DNA of 64,000 nt, taken from positions 14,136,001 to 14,200,000 of the forward strand of contig OU452204.1 of the NCBI GenBank assembly GCA_911728435.2, written 5' to 3'. The position numbers and the translations under genes are program-made. Source of the DNA: Apoderus coryli. Taxonomy: Eukaryota; Arthropoda; Insecta; Coleoptera; Attelabidae. The notes beneath the pieces were generated by a model, which had not been told where the DNA came from, made no database searches, and worked only from the letters and a program-made list of their open reading frames with translations. Of the stretch, positions 25,101-37,278 are shown one piece after another (position 1 is the stretch's first letter; each line of letters begins with the position of its first letter).

Positions 25101-26501
25101 CCCATTAAAGCCCATTGGCACATAAATGTGCCAGCGTTATTTTCTTTTATTTTTTCAAAACTCCCCAAACTGAGCTGTTCTAGATACATGCTGAACTGTT
25201 CCTTGCGTAGTTATTTACAGGTCATAATTTTTTTTTTAGATTTTACAGTGCTTGATTTTTGAGAAATTAATGAAAACCTAACCCACTCTGAAGCATCTTA
25301 CTACACCTGTCTGCACTGATGTAAATATACATTTTTTTTCTACTTTTAATTACTTTACTAGTTGTTACATTTTTCATTGTGTTATTGATAAATATTCATT
25401 GTAACGATATTCAACAAAACCATAAGTTTTTTTATAACATAAATTTTATTATGAAGGAAAAAAAACCATTGGCACATAAACGTGCCAGTGGGCAGACATG
25501 ATGTCTATTTCAAAGATATGCATGCGCAGTTGGCCTTGTTCTATTTTTAGTATTTGAACTGTCAAACAGGCACCAGTAGGTATTTATTACGTTCAGTACG
25601 CAATTTAGAAATTATTACTGGTACTTTACGGAAAAATAGAGTTTCAAAAGAATCAAATATGTCGTGTATAATTTGTTGCTAAAACAAGCCGAGGAACAAT
25701 GGAACTCAAAACCGATGGAAAGTTAGTACTTGTGCGGGGGAATGATAATTCCATTGTACCTGTATTATCAAACTGCTGTAATCAAATGTTTCCTTTGAAA
25801 AATGTAGAGATATTCTATAACTAAAAAAAGTAAAATTCATATTCAAATGCCGCTTATAACAAAAATATGGGAGGCGTCGATTTTGAATGATCAGGTCTGT
25901 CTAGCTATGGAATTTCAATAAGGACTAAACAGTAGTGGTGGTCTTTCTTCAGTTGTTCAATTGATCAACCTAATCTACAAGGTTGGCTATTATGGAGAAG
26001 GTGTGAAAACAATAATATGCCGCTACTCGAATTCAGACGGCAACTTATTGCTTTATATTTATGGGCACCCTTCAATGAAACCAGGGCCATCATCAATTAG
26101 TTACGTTTGAATGAACAAAATCACTTGATAGTCCAAAGTAGTGAAACATAGACAAAATGTAAAACATGTTCTAACCGCACCAGTTTTGAGTGTAATACCT
26201 GCAAAGTAGTCCTGCACCCAAAAACATACTTTAGAAATTTCCATAGAACATACCTTTTTATTATATTTATCAATAACTGATGTAATTATTCAAAAAATAT
26301 TTAGTTTTAAATATTTATGTAATGTTTCTCTTATGTTACTGTATGTGCCTGGTGGCACATTTATGTGCCACTATTTTTTTGGTACTTTTATTATAAATAA
26401 ATTTTAAATTTTGCGTATACAATGTTATTTCACATATATAAACAGCAACTAACGTGTTTTTGTTCTAATTAAAACAGACAAAAATTACGGGCACTAATGG
26501 G
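25101..26501 (+). mobile_element. Decayed piggyBac element PB3 (only in unit B)
   Basis: Ends CCCATTAAAGCCC and GGGCACTAATGGG are flanked by TTAT on both sides (25097-25100, 26502-26505). Unit A has a single TTAT at the empty site (14565-14568). The + strand contains broken transposase: a PVLSNCCNQMFP block near 25755, YNKNMGGVDFLNDQ near 25850, RRCENNNMPLLEFRRQL near 26000 and a Cys/His C-terminus (CNTCKVVLHPKTYFRNFH) near 26190-26240. The palindrome TGGCACATAAATGTGCCA occurs near-identically at 25116-25133, 25470-25487 and 26353-26370. It is too decayed to encode an active transposase. Confidence 0.88.
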
Positions 26502-26793
26502 TTATAATCCTAATTGGTTCTACTTAATAGTTTAGTTTAATATTATTACAGAGTTCACATTCGGAGAATTTTAAGTAAATTCAGAGGCTAATAATTTCTT
26601 ACCAATATTTAAATATTTTTTTTATTTTAAATATACGTACATTTTTGGAGTAATACTTGTTGTAAAAAACTAGGCAAGGTTTTATGAAAGGTCTTATCAT
26701 CATAAGTTATTCATTATTCGATTAAATTAAATCATTGATTGTGTAGAAAAACCACTGTGGAAAATTAACATGAATGGTAAAATTAAAAATATA

Positions 26794-27458
26794 CAGGGTG
26801 TCCCAAAATTAGCTTAAAATAATTTAAGGGGACATTCTACAAGCAAAAGTAAGATGTTTTTTTCTTATGAACATATATCGAAAAATGCTTCGTATTTCAG
26901 ATACGGGATGTTATTTGTAATTTCTTGACGATAGGTTTTTAGGAATATTTCCGACACGCGTCTCGATATCAAAATGAAATCTGGCACACTTACGTTTCTT
27001 TGTAGGATAGGGAGAAGTTATTCTGTTAATACGCATTTCCACCCTGTTGCATGTATTATCGAAGCCGTATATTAATATTGGAGAGGGTGCATAGAAATTT
27101 TCAAAGTCATTTATCTTGAAAACGGCTTCTTCTAGCGTTATGAAGCAAGTGAACATTTTTTATGTACAAAAGTCTGAAATTTATTATTTTTTTTAGAAAA
27201 GGCAAAAAAAAAAAGTGCACAAAAAAAAGTTGGGACAAAATTTGTTCTCATCCATCATATTTTTTAATAATCCTACAAAGATACGTAAGTGTGCTAAATT
27301 TCATTTTGATATCGACACGCGTTTCGGAAATATTACTAAAAACCCATCGTCAGACATTTACAAATAACACCTCGTATCTGAAAAACAAAGCATTTTTCGA
27401 TATATTTATGTTCATATGAACAAAACATCTTATTTTTGCTTGTAGAAGAGACACCCTG
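26794..27458. mobile_element. Foldback / MITE element of 665 bp (only in unit B)
   Basis: It starts CAGGGTGTC and ends GACACCCTG, flanked by TATA on both sides (26790-26793, 27459-27462). The arms (about 26794-27015 and 27265-27458) pair imperfectly over some 200 bases. Unit A at about 14838-14844 is uninterrupted. The short open frames inside face both ways and are products of the palindrome. No transposase was seen; non-autonomous. Confidence 0.82.
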
Positions 27459-27668
27459 TATAACTTTATGACTATAGTTTTCATTATTCTTTCATGTTCA
27501 TCCTCTTTTACTTCTTTTGAAGAGAAACATTTTAGAAAGCGTAAAATTTTTAAATATTATAATATTATCAATACATTTGATGGTGACAAAATGGTGAAAA
27601 TAACCAGTAAGAATAATAATAAGTAACCAGCAAGTTAAATTATTATTAATAATACTTATGAATTTTAC

Positions 27669-30600
27669 CTACAAGGCAAATATTCTAACATAATCTACAA
27701 TAAAATGACTGCTGTCTCCCTCCGTATTCCACGTAGGCAGCCACTGTGATTTACCATTCCAGAAGTCCCTCAATAACGTACCTGAGCTGCTCGACCACGG
27801 TTTACCACCAGGATTAGTTGCATCATCAGGGAAATATCCATCTGTTCCACCTACCGCTAAATTGATAAGAAGATAGAATTCCTGATCGAATGGTGACATT
27901 TTTGTACCATATTTCCAGGGGTTCTCCAGACCTGATTTAGAGAGATCGCCATAGTTCCAAAAACCAGCTAGAATAAATAATATATTCATAACTTTTGGTG
28001 TCTCATATATAATAAATTTATTCTGCTTTTTGATGCTGTTTGATATGTTTTAAACAATAAAATAAATGTGTTTATTATTATTATTAAAGATACCTATATG
28101 ATCCATGAAACTATTGCCCTGTAATTCAGATTATCAGAGTAATGGTGATGTAACTACCATTAATTTTTTAAAAGGAGTAACAAATCAGCCATGGTCTTTC
28201 ATAATTTTTTTCTACAATTTTTTACACAGTTTCTGTTATTACCTAGTATACCGATGCTTATTGAACAGCACAGTAATCCATGGTGATTGTTAGAAACTAC
28301 AGTGCCTCTAGAATTTTGTGACTATTCTTTCTCCATTTTAAATAGATACCCTTCTGTCACCATGATTTATCCTAATTTTTGGTTAAGTACACATTCGAAA
28401 GAATTCCGTAAGGATTATGGTGCCGCTGCCTACTAACTAACTGTAATAATCGGCATCTCCAGAAGTTAACTTCAGTAGGATGGTTCGGTCTTCTTCGAAC
28501 GAAGTACTTATTTATAGGGTACGTCTTACTGTGTCGCAATTACTCTTAAGAAGTAATTGAATTAAAATTATTAAAAATTACCGGTGCACAAAATTATAAA
28601 TTCCAATCACTAATTATTTACAGACAGTCAGATGTATTTCAATTACCAATAATTATTTCTAAAAGTAATTAATTCCTTAGTCAATTATTTTGGTTGCATT
28701 ACTTATAAATATTTCAATTAATTGCACACATTTGAATTGCTTTATTGAATTAGTTTCGTAAATTAACTTAATAATAATTTTTGCTTTTCAAAATGATATT
28801 CTGAAAAATAAACGAAACATGTCGAATATGTGTACTAGCAGTATTTTCAAATTGTTAAAGTACGGAGGGCAGGTTTTAGTATGATCTCAGGTTTATTTAT
28901 ATAACAAACAAGTGTTCTTGATAGATTTAACTGGGTACTTATAAGAAAATGTATTTTTAATTTTTCGATAAAATGTATTGTTTAAAATTTCTTTTGTTTG
29001 TTCAATAAATCAATACAATATTGACAATGGTATTCAAAAATTTTTTGAACAGAAAGCACGAAAAACTCACACCTAACATAAATTAGAGAAAGGATTCTAA
29101 AAACAAAAATTTATCTTTTTCTTCACAAACAACACAACACAACAAAGAATTAATTTAATTACAGAACTTGTTCATTCAATGTGAATCGAGTTCTAAGTTC
29201 TATAGTACCTACTACTTTAAATATCAAATATCAAACTTAAAGTAAAGCTACAGAAAAGCCCTTAAAAGTTATACGTAGATCATCAATTACTAACATACAT
29301 ATATTCAATATGATACTTTGGAAACACGAAACAGTTAGTACCTACAAACATTTATGATGTGGGGTACATGATATTTTATCTGTTAAAAAGGTGCAAGATA
29401 TTATTAGATTTTTTGAGAATATTAATGTTCGACGACAATTTTTTTGGGTTAAAATTAAGTATTTACTGTAATTACTCTTACGGTGATTGAATTACTGTGA
29501 AAGTAATTAATTACCCTAGAATAATTATAAAAAGCAGTTATAAATTTAAATTATACAGGCCGTCCCGTATCGTTATGTTTATATTTTGGGAGCTTAAAGT
29601 AGACTTCTTTTCAAGTAAAAAAACGCAAAACTTGAAGTATATCCATCCGGGCTGACCAGTGTATTCCCGCTGAACAATGTTCTAAGAATAAATAATGAGA
29701 TTATAAGTTATTGGTTTGCTTAATTGCACGTCAAGGTAACTTGAGCGGATCCTCAGTGGGGCTGATGCAGATGAGTAAGTGAACGAATGTCTGGGCTACT
29801 GCCCGTTTTTTGAATTTTGTGTTTTGTTGTTAATTACGTTATTTAGTTTTGTACGTTTTAGCATTGTTGTTTATTTCCTTTAAGTTGTTTGAGCTTTTAA
29901 AACGTTACTTACCTACTTTGTGTGTTTAAAGGCTTCAAATGAATAAATAAATAAATTTCTATTTGCTTCAAAGTTACATGCCAATTTTATTTAGGAAAAG
30001 GTCAATTAATAATATATTCGAAATGTCCTCCTCTTTGTTGAATGCACGCTTGTGCCCGTAAGCCAACAGAATTAGTTACCTGGATTTGGCACTTGTTTTA
30101 TAGTATTTGTTCGGCAGCCTGCTGAATACGCTCCAATAATTCTTTACGTGTATTCAAAAAAACAGTAACATTCACAGGCTTAATTTTGAAACAAATAGAA
30201 ATGCATAAACAAGTTTTTCCTTTTTTTTACTTGAACAAAGTGTACCTTTTCGCTCGCAAAATTTGATACATAACGACACGGGACACTTTGTATTACACTA
30301 GTAATTCAGAGACAAATTACAATTACAGCTTCTGTGGAGTAATTGAATTAAAGCAATTGAATTACTTACACCCTTGCGGAAAACCACTCAAAACAAGTAG
30401 CTTACACACTACTCATTTTTACTTAGGGCAAACTCTCCAGACAGCGTAGGCCAAACTGATTACTAGGGGTATTCATTACGTTGGCATATGACTACTTTGC
30501 TGATAATAATAAATGAGTATTTCACAATTATTATTAGTAACATTTAAAAACTATATCCTCAATTTTCTGAAAAATAATTTAAATAAACCTTATAGATAGG

Positions 30601-33600
30601 TTTTATTTTGGTTAACCGACCTTCTGTAGGAGTCACTGTACCCAAAATCTCATCATCAACTGAGAATTGTAAATAGTCCGATGTCCAAGTAAGTTGATAT
30701 CTATGGAAACCAGTATTGAAACCCTTAACATCATTTTTCTCAAAATGTGTGTATCGGAATTGATTGTAAAAGGAGTTTGGTCCCCAATGCAATGTACTGG
30801 TTACCTGGAAACAAATTTATAATTTGTATATTTTGAGAATAACAGGCACTGTCCCATCTACGTCTGAGAACTACATGGGACATTAACTAAAATTATTTAA
30901 AACAAGAATGCCCCACCGAAATCTGGACCCATCAGCGGTGATAGGGGCTTTTATTGATATTTAACATTAAACTACCTAACTAAACCAGTTAGGAATTTTG
31001 ACAATACTATTTATGTACTTCAAAATTAAAAACACGTACTTGTTGTGTGCCGATATTTGTACCAGCTGAATTCACCAAATTCTCATTCCCACGGCTCTCC
31101 ATAATATCGATTTCACCAGAGGCTGGCCATGTGGAGTACTGGTTGTATCGGGGCATTAGCCAGATAGCTAAAAAAGTAAATGAATTGTTTCGAGTATACA
31201 GATTCCAAAATAATTAATAAATAAATATAAATAATACCTAAATAAGAAACCCCAGATGTTCGATGGAAAAATCCAAAAATATTAATTTCCTGTTTAGTCT
31301 CGATTATCTAGATGAGTTATTATGGTTCGAGAATCTGGATCCTTGCCTCTTACCCTCCGCTTTCAAGGGTACCTAATCATAAATTATATGAAAATAGAAA
31401 CGTAGCTGTTTTTGCAGTTCGCCCTTCCTGGATGCGCAATAATATTATTATTATAATAACCAATTAGACTAGAGAAATCTGGAAACCATCTTTGATTCAA
31501 TCCAACTTCTCTCATTATCATTGGTCACACAGGGAGGATTTAGGCGCAAGATTGTTTAAGAGAGGGATAACCCTTTTATTATAAATTCTCCTCTCTAGAG
31601 AAATAAGTTTAGTTTTGTCTTAACTTTTATAATAATTAAACTAATAGTAAGAAAAACCTGAATGCAGTAAAATGTGAATAAAGACGTTTATTATTATTAT
31701 TATAGTATAATTTTTTAAAAACGTACAGATACAAGTTTAAACATTTTTTAATGTTCTCTCCATACATTCTACTTATTTGGACTTAATGCAAATGTTCAAT
31801 CACAAAACGTATAGTGATTAATAATGTTGAATAAATAAATCAGTTAAAAAACAAATAAATTATTTATATCTAATATCAAGTAATTTCCAATAATAATAAC
31901 AATTACCTGGCCATAACCAATCTCCTGTTGGAATCTTTGCATTAACTTCTACTTTACCATATTTAAAATTAAAAGAGTTTACGGTGCGGATTCTTGCACT
32001 TTTTATGGGATTCAGATATTTGGTTGCTGTTCCTGTTCTCTTGCATCCATAGTTTGCAGGATCAGTACATCTAAAATTTGAATCAATTTTTAACAGGTAT
32101 TATTAATGCTCATGCTGATGATCTAGATTTTTATTCACAAATTCAATGAAAATAAATTAAAATTTTAATTCTCAAATGAAATATTTGAAGTCGGGAGTCT
32201 ATAAGTTGACTTGCGGGACTTGTCCGAAAGTATATACCTATATGACAAACGGGATGTACTTTCAAAAAACGTATCAAGCAGCGATCTTTGTTCAACAAGC
32301 AAAAAGAAGATTCAACCTACACTAACCACCGTTTAGAAGAACACCATGATGATGAGGATTTTGTATATTACATGTTGAAATATAAACAATTATGCTTACA
32401 TTCACCTTATGATTTTTTTTTTTTGTACACGAATCAAAATATTAACATAAACTTAAGTATAAAAATTAAAACGCAAAGTTGATTAACTATAGGTAAGTTA
32501 ATACACTAGATACTACATAATGTAGGATTGTTTCTGTTTGAAAATCATATTAGGTACGGTGAACTTGAATTAACGAAAAATTACTTTTCCACTTATTGCG
32601 TCATTACTACTTTGCAAAAAAAATTTATAGTTAATCAATCTATATTTTTAATTTTTATTTCATGTTAATGTTTTGATTCGTGTTCATGTCTGGCATGATA
32701 TTTTAATATTGTATCGTTAATTATAGATAAATTATACAGGTAATTAAGTTTCAAAATTATATCTTATAATTTTATTTTACATCCACTTCCTTCCAAAGAA
32801 ATATAACTATTGAAACAGATACAAAGGCACTGCCAGTAAGATACAACAATAGCTTATAAAAAATGCAAAAAGAAACAGTACCTATAGCTGTCCTTGGACA
32901 AATATACAAAGGCTTACGAGTTTAGTTGTTTGTGCCTATAAATTCGTACTCCATACTACTTGATATTTTATTATTCTTGCTCTCTCAAATAATCACATTT
33001 TTCATGATATCAGTTAGAGTACTATAGTACGTACCTACCTATAGGAATAACTACGAGGTAGTACTTTCCTCCTACAGTACGACTCTGGAGAAGATTTCTC
33101 AAATGTTCAAGTCAAGTAAATCTATAATTGAGAACGTTGAATCTTTCTGATGTGCTCCCCCGAGTTTTAGCAGAGCTTTTATAAACATAAAATTATCAAG
33201 AAGATGCGGCTCCTAAAAAAGTTAAATCAGTCTTTGCAGTCATTTTAATTAAAGGATAAGTTATTAATTAGTTGCAGGCAAAGAAGTTTGTTGAACAATA
33301 CCATAATTTTGTAATTCTATTTAAAGAAACGACTTATCTATGAGACTTTTGATACTTATCATTTTTATGAATAAATACCTACTGATTGTATTTTTATCAA
33401 TTTTTAAATAGCTGCTTGCTTTTTAACGTAAGTGCTGGAATTTTTAACAAATATTTACCTCGATATGGATATTTACCGTATAACTTACATAATTTGACAT
33501 ATTAAGTAACTGGAAAGTTTTTGTTGAATCATTGAAAATGAATGAATGAATGAAAATTTGGTGTATTGGTGGATTTTATTCCCATGGAATGGCATTGTAA

Positions 33601-35231
33601 TATTACATTGCTCATGGATTAGGTAGCGTAGGGAGATAGTTACAACAAATCCAGCTACATGCATACATATTTGAGGAGCAAAGGAAAGTCAATCTCAGTC
33701 AAAATTAAATTTAATAAAGTCAATAAAATATGCTGAGAAGAAGTTAAAAATCAATTATTATGCATGTTTCCGGTTCCCTTATCCGACAATAACTACTCTT
33801 CTATGTCTTTGAGTGTGTAAAGAACACACTACTTAACAGATGATTCAATAGAACTAAAAAAATTACTTTTTTGTATGTTACTGATGATGGGATGTGCATC
33901 CCGAAACATGTTTAAGCAACTAACTAATTGAATAAATTAGAGTATTGATTTTCTGGAGACAGACTCTGGTTTTTTATTGTCGTAAAAAAAAATTTCTGTT
34001 AACAATAATTTCTTTGTTTATCAAAAGACAAAATTACCTTGACTAAAGAGGTATTGTTCGTTCTGTAGATTAAGATATCGAAATTCTACTTTTATACAAG
34101 AATAGAATCGTTTCATATCTATTTATCATTAAAAAATATATGAAGACAGTAAAAATTAGCAAACAAATACAAGATTGCTAATAAACTTGATAAATTTTGA
34201 GGTTTAGATTGTTTTTATGTAGTTATAAGCTGGAAGTGGAGCTATAATTTTATACGTATTTGAGGATCCATCTTTAGATAAACATACAGTAGAATGTAAA
34301 GTTCCATACCCAATAAAAAAACTTTAGCATTTAAAATAAAAATACCATACTAAAAATTTTATGTTGTGTTTTTTAGAAGTTTTAGCCATAAAACTGGTTG
34401 ATTGCGTGGCATATGGCTTACAACGGCTGTATAAGTTATCGCAGTATACTCTACTGATTAATATGGAATATTATTCTGAATACTATAAATACATACTCTC
34501 CAGCTGGATCACCACCATATATTGCCAATGTTCCAGAACTTAGAAATTCTTCACCGTATTCATCAGCTAGCAAAGTTGGACAAATATGTAAATGACCATT
34601 ATCCACATAACTGTTTGATCTGTTGTTAGTGTAGTATTCAAATTCCCAGTCCTACGTAGAGAAGAATAGAAGTATTCTTGCAAACAGAAATAAATACTAT
34701 AGGTCGATCGACATGAGAGGCACATCATCATCCACAAATAGTTTGTACTTCCGACTTTTGTCGAAAGGTTTTTGCAAGACAACACAAAAACGCCATGCAT
34801 GAAAGACCAAATCTCAAGGGGGTGTGGGATCACTACAATAGATCATAAAGAAGCCTAATTTATTCTTAATATTATTATATCGACTTAGGACAAAGTGTTG
34901 ATTATTCAGCATAAACTAACATTGATACACACTTGACGAGTTATTTTCGTGAAAATTAAATTAATACTGGACTATAAATAAGAGAGAGAGAAAAAGTACT
35001 TCTACTTACCCCACCTCCATTTAACGTTAGTTCATGCTGCCAAATTTTCAAATCGAACTGATCGAATGTCTCTTCAAAAATAAGATCACCAGAACATAAA
35101 TTCTGAGTCTGCGGTACCTTTGCATAAGCATGAGTACCAGTTACTGTTGTCTTACTTGGCGTGGTACAACCCTGCACACTATAAAGTATTACGCTCAGTA
35201 TGGCACTACTGCACAGAAATAAGTTAGTCAT
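27669..35231 (-). CDS. GH16 beta-1,3-glucanase (laminarinase), gene B, 6 exons
   Basis: Exons 35010-35231, 34497-34651, 31907-32070, 31040-31167, 30621-30804 and 27669-27967 have exactly the same lengths and phases as gene A and give 383 residues. The signal peptide is identical at the N-terminus. The catalytic motif GEIDIMES (E199, D201, E204) is intact. Differences from A include R-to-C in the HIRPTLL segment (HICPTLL here) and changes around FYNQ in exon 5. The last donor is GTCGGT rather than GTCAGT, still a usable GT. No disabling mutation was seen, so both duplicates look functional. Its substrate should be laminarin-type glucan, as for A. Intron lengths differ from A because of separate transposon insertions. 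Confidence 0.93.
29556..30290 (-). mobile_element. Tc1/mariner-superfamily relic with TA duplication, unit B
   Basis: Ends CAGGCCGTCCCGTATCGTTA (left) and the inverted CAAAGTGTCCCGTGTCGTTA (right) are flanked by TA. On the - strand, about 29985-30160 encodes a transposase C-terminus: NTRKELLERIQQAAEQI, then [16 protein letters not shown] and a stop. Only the end of the transposase remains. The insertion predates the duplication because unit A retains part of it. Confidence 0.75.
32172..32390 (+). mobile_element. Penelope-like element remnant, unit B
   Basis: Homologous to 19385-19870: [13 protein letters not shown], then RSSLFNKQKEDSTYTNHRLEE-type sequence. The 3' part seen in A is lost here; sequence diverges at about 32390, next to a MITE at 32428. 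Confidence 0.65.
32428..32682. mobile_element. MITE with terminal inverted repeats (only in unit B)
   Basis: CACGAATCAAAATATTAACA at the left is matched by its inverted complement at the right end (TGTTAATGTTTTGATTCGTG region, ending at 32682). Internal GATTAACTATA segments also pair. No coding capacity. Absent from unit A. Confidence 0.65.
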
Positions 35232-35294
35232 TTTGTTTTCTAATTAATCGATATTAAAAACGCACACTAAAGGATAGATGTCTTCAAAATGGCT

Positions 35295-35300
35295 TTTATA
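35295..35300 (-). promoter_or_regulatory. TATA box of GH16 gene B
   Basis: TATAAA on the - strand, 64 bases upstream of the ATG, in the context CATATAAAAGCC. It is the counterpart of the gene A element at 22446. Confidence 0.5.
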
Positions 35301-35596
35301 TGCCTGGTTTTGATTGATAAAAACAGTAATAATTATGTAGTGTTCACTTAAAAAGGGATTTTTATCAGTACCTACACTTAGGATTGCACTATATTGCTTT
35401 TGTAGATAAAAATTGGTTTTTCTTTTAAGTTAATTTTATATTTCGGGAAATGCCTTGTTGATATGTGGTTGTATTTCCATATATCCGCAAAAGTCGCGTG
35501 GATATTTCCGGATTGAACATTAATGTTTAATGTTCGGAGTTAATACAGAAATGAATAAATATGCAATATAATTTTCATTAATTTCAATTACACGTA

Positions 35597-37278
35597 AGGT
35601 AAATGAACCAAATAAGGCCCACCTTAAATGTTTTCGATCATCTTTTTGAAAATTATTGATATATCACCATGAATTTCATAGGACTAACTTTTATTGTCGT
35701 GTACTTTGATATAAACAAAGTTAATTTAAATAGGAACTAAAATAACCTTTAAAAAATACAGAAAACCAACTTTGTGTTTATGAACCTTTTTAGGAAGCCA
35801 TAGTCCCAATACAGCCTATTAGCTTTTAAGTGAAATATACAATGAATCATGGTAACTGACAAAATAAAAAGGAATCGTTTAAGTTAAGCTTAATAATTAA
35901 ATTAAGTTTTAAACTTTCTAAAAAAGAACAAGACCCAAAAAGATAACAAAACAAACAATATCAAAAAAAATAAAAGATGATTTTCTTAACCAATGTTATA
36001 AAACACTAAAGACAGTCACCCGGGCAATCAAAATATTCGTCTTCTTCAGTGAGTCCGACACAAAGCTCATGGAACCAACAGCCACCCTTTCGACACTGTC
36101 CCTCCATTCATTTTCAAAATTATTTATAATAATAATATAATAATAATAAACAGTTTATTTGCAGTCATATATAAAGAAAAAATTACAATGCATAACGTGT
36201 AACATAATAAAAACGCAATCACAATTACAATATAGCAACCGCAATCATAACTACAACAAGCCAAAAAATAACTGCAAAAGGGGTTAGAAGGCAGTAAAAC
36301 TGATTTTGATATTCTAACCCGTACGGAAAAATTAACACTTTATACTACTACATCTATAACCGTTCCCGAAAACTTACAATTATCTAAATCAATTTGAACT
36401 GCAATGAATACAAAAAAAAAAACAACAAAAAGAAAACAAAATTAAAATAAAATAAAATTTGAAAGCATAACCACTACACAATATGAAAATTAAACCAAAT
36501 TTAATAGTTTCCTTCTAAGAAGTACACGAAACGTTGTTACTTTATAAGTCTTAAAATTGTGAGGAATTCCATTGTAGATGCTATAGACGTTATAGGAAAA
36601 GGATAGCTCGAATAACAAGGTGCGATGAGCTGGAGGAGACATTTAAAAATTATGAAAATAATGCAGAAATATGGGTGCTCTGAATGAACCCCAATATCGC
36701 TGATCAAAAAAAAACACGAAGCGCGCATGCCGATGCTAGTCGGAGAAGGAATCATGACAAAATATCGTTCAAGAATAAAGAATAGTGATACTTTTATTTG
36801 GAAACATACTTACATAGAAGTCTATACAGAAATAAAAAAACGTTTTCAACTTTAGATATGATCTTACCCTGTATAAAAATATTAATGATCGATCGATCAA
36901 AGATGACATTTTTCTGAAATAGTCTGCCAAACAAATGTGAATGAATATTGTTACAAGAATGCTTTTAAATGCAACATAGAATGCTTTGAATGTTGCCCTC
37001 AAATACAGACGATGATGATTCTTGATGAATTAAATTTGTTTATTTATATTCCAGATAAGCTTTGTAGATTGTTGGCCTTTTTTGTTATTCAATCAATTTA
37101 ACCATATTATCATCACCTATTCATTTTCTCAACATATAAGCACATGTTGATAAGAAGTTTGCTGGAGATACAAAAACAATAGCAATATACAATCAATACT
37201 CTTTATTGATACACAAAAGTACCTAATAATATTAGTTCAACGTAAAAAACGAGTATTCTTTGAGAATAGAAAATTAAT
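35597..37278. other. Divergent intergenic region between GH16 genes B and C, with a LINE tail
   Basis: This holds both promoters. At 36120-36650 the - strand looks like a LINE 3' end: a short C-terminal frame (NFKTYKVTTFRVLLRRKLL then a stop at about 36497) followed by AT-rich sequence and an ATT/ATA-repeat tail near 36120-36150. The fragment is weak but the tail is typical. No other gene was seen. Confidence 0.45.

Larger units (their letters stand above)
23506..35596. repeat. Tandem duplication unit B (GH16 gene B)
   Basis: Direct repeat of 12041-22762. The 12.1-kb length reflects insertions not present in A: a piggyBac (25101-26501), a foldback (26794-27458), a MITE (32428-32682) and others. 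It lacks the piggyBac and NUMT found in A. Confidence 0.88.

Noticed and set aside
26911..27419. Two opposing open frames of 81 and 85 codons
   Set aside because: They fall in the two arms of the 665-bp foldback and are palindrome products.
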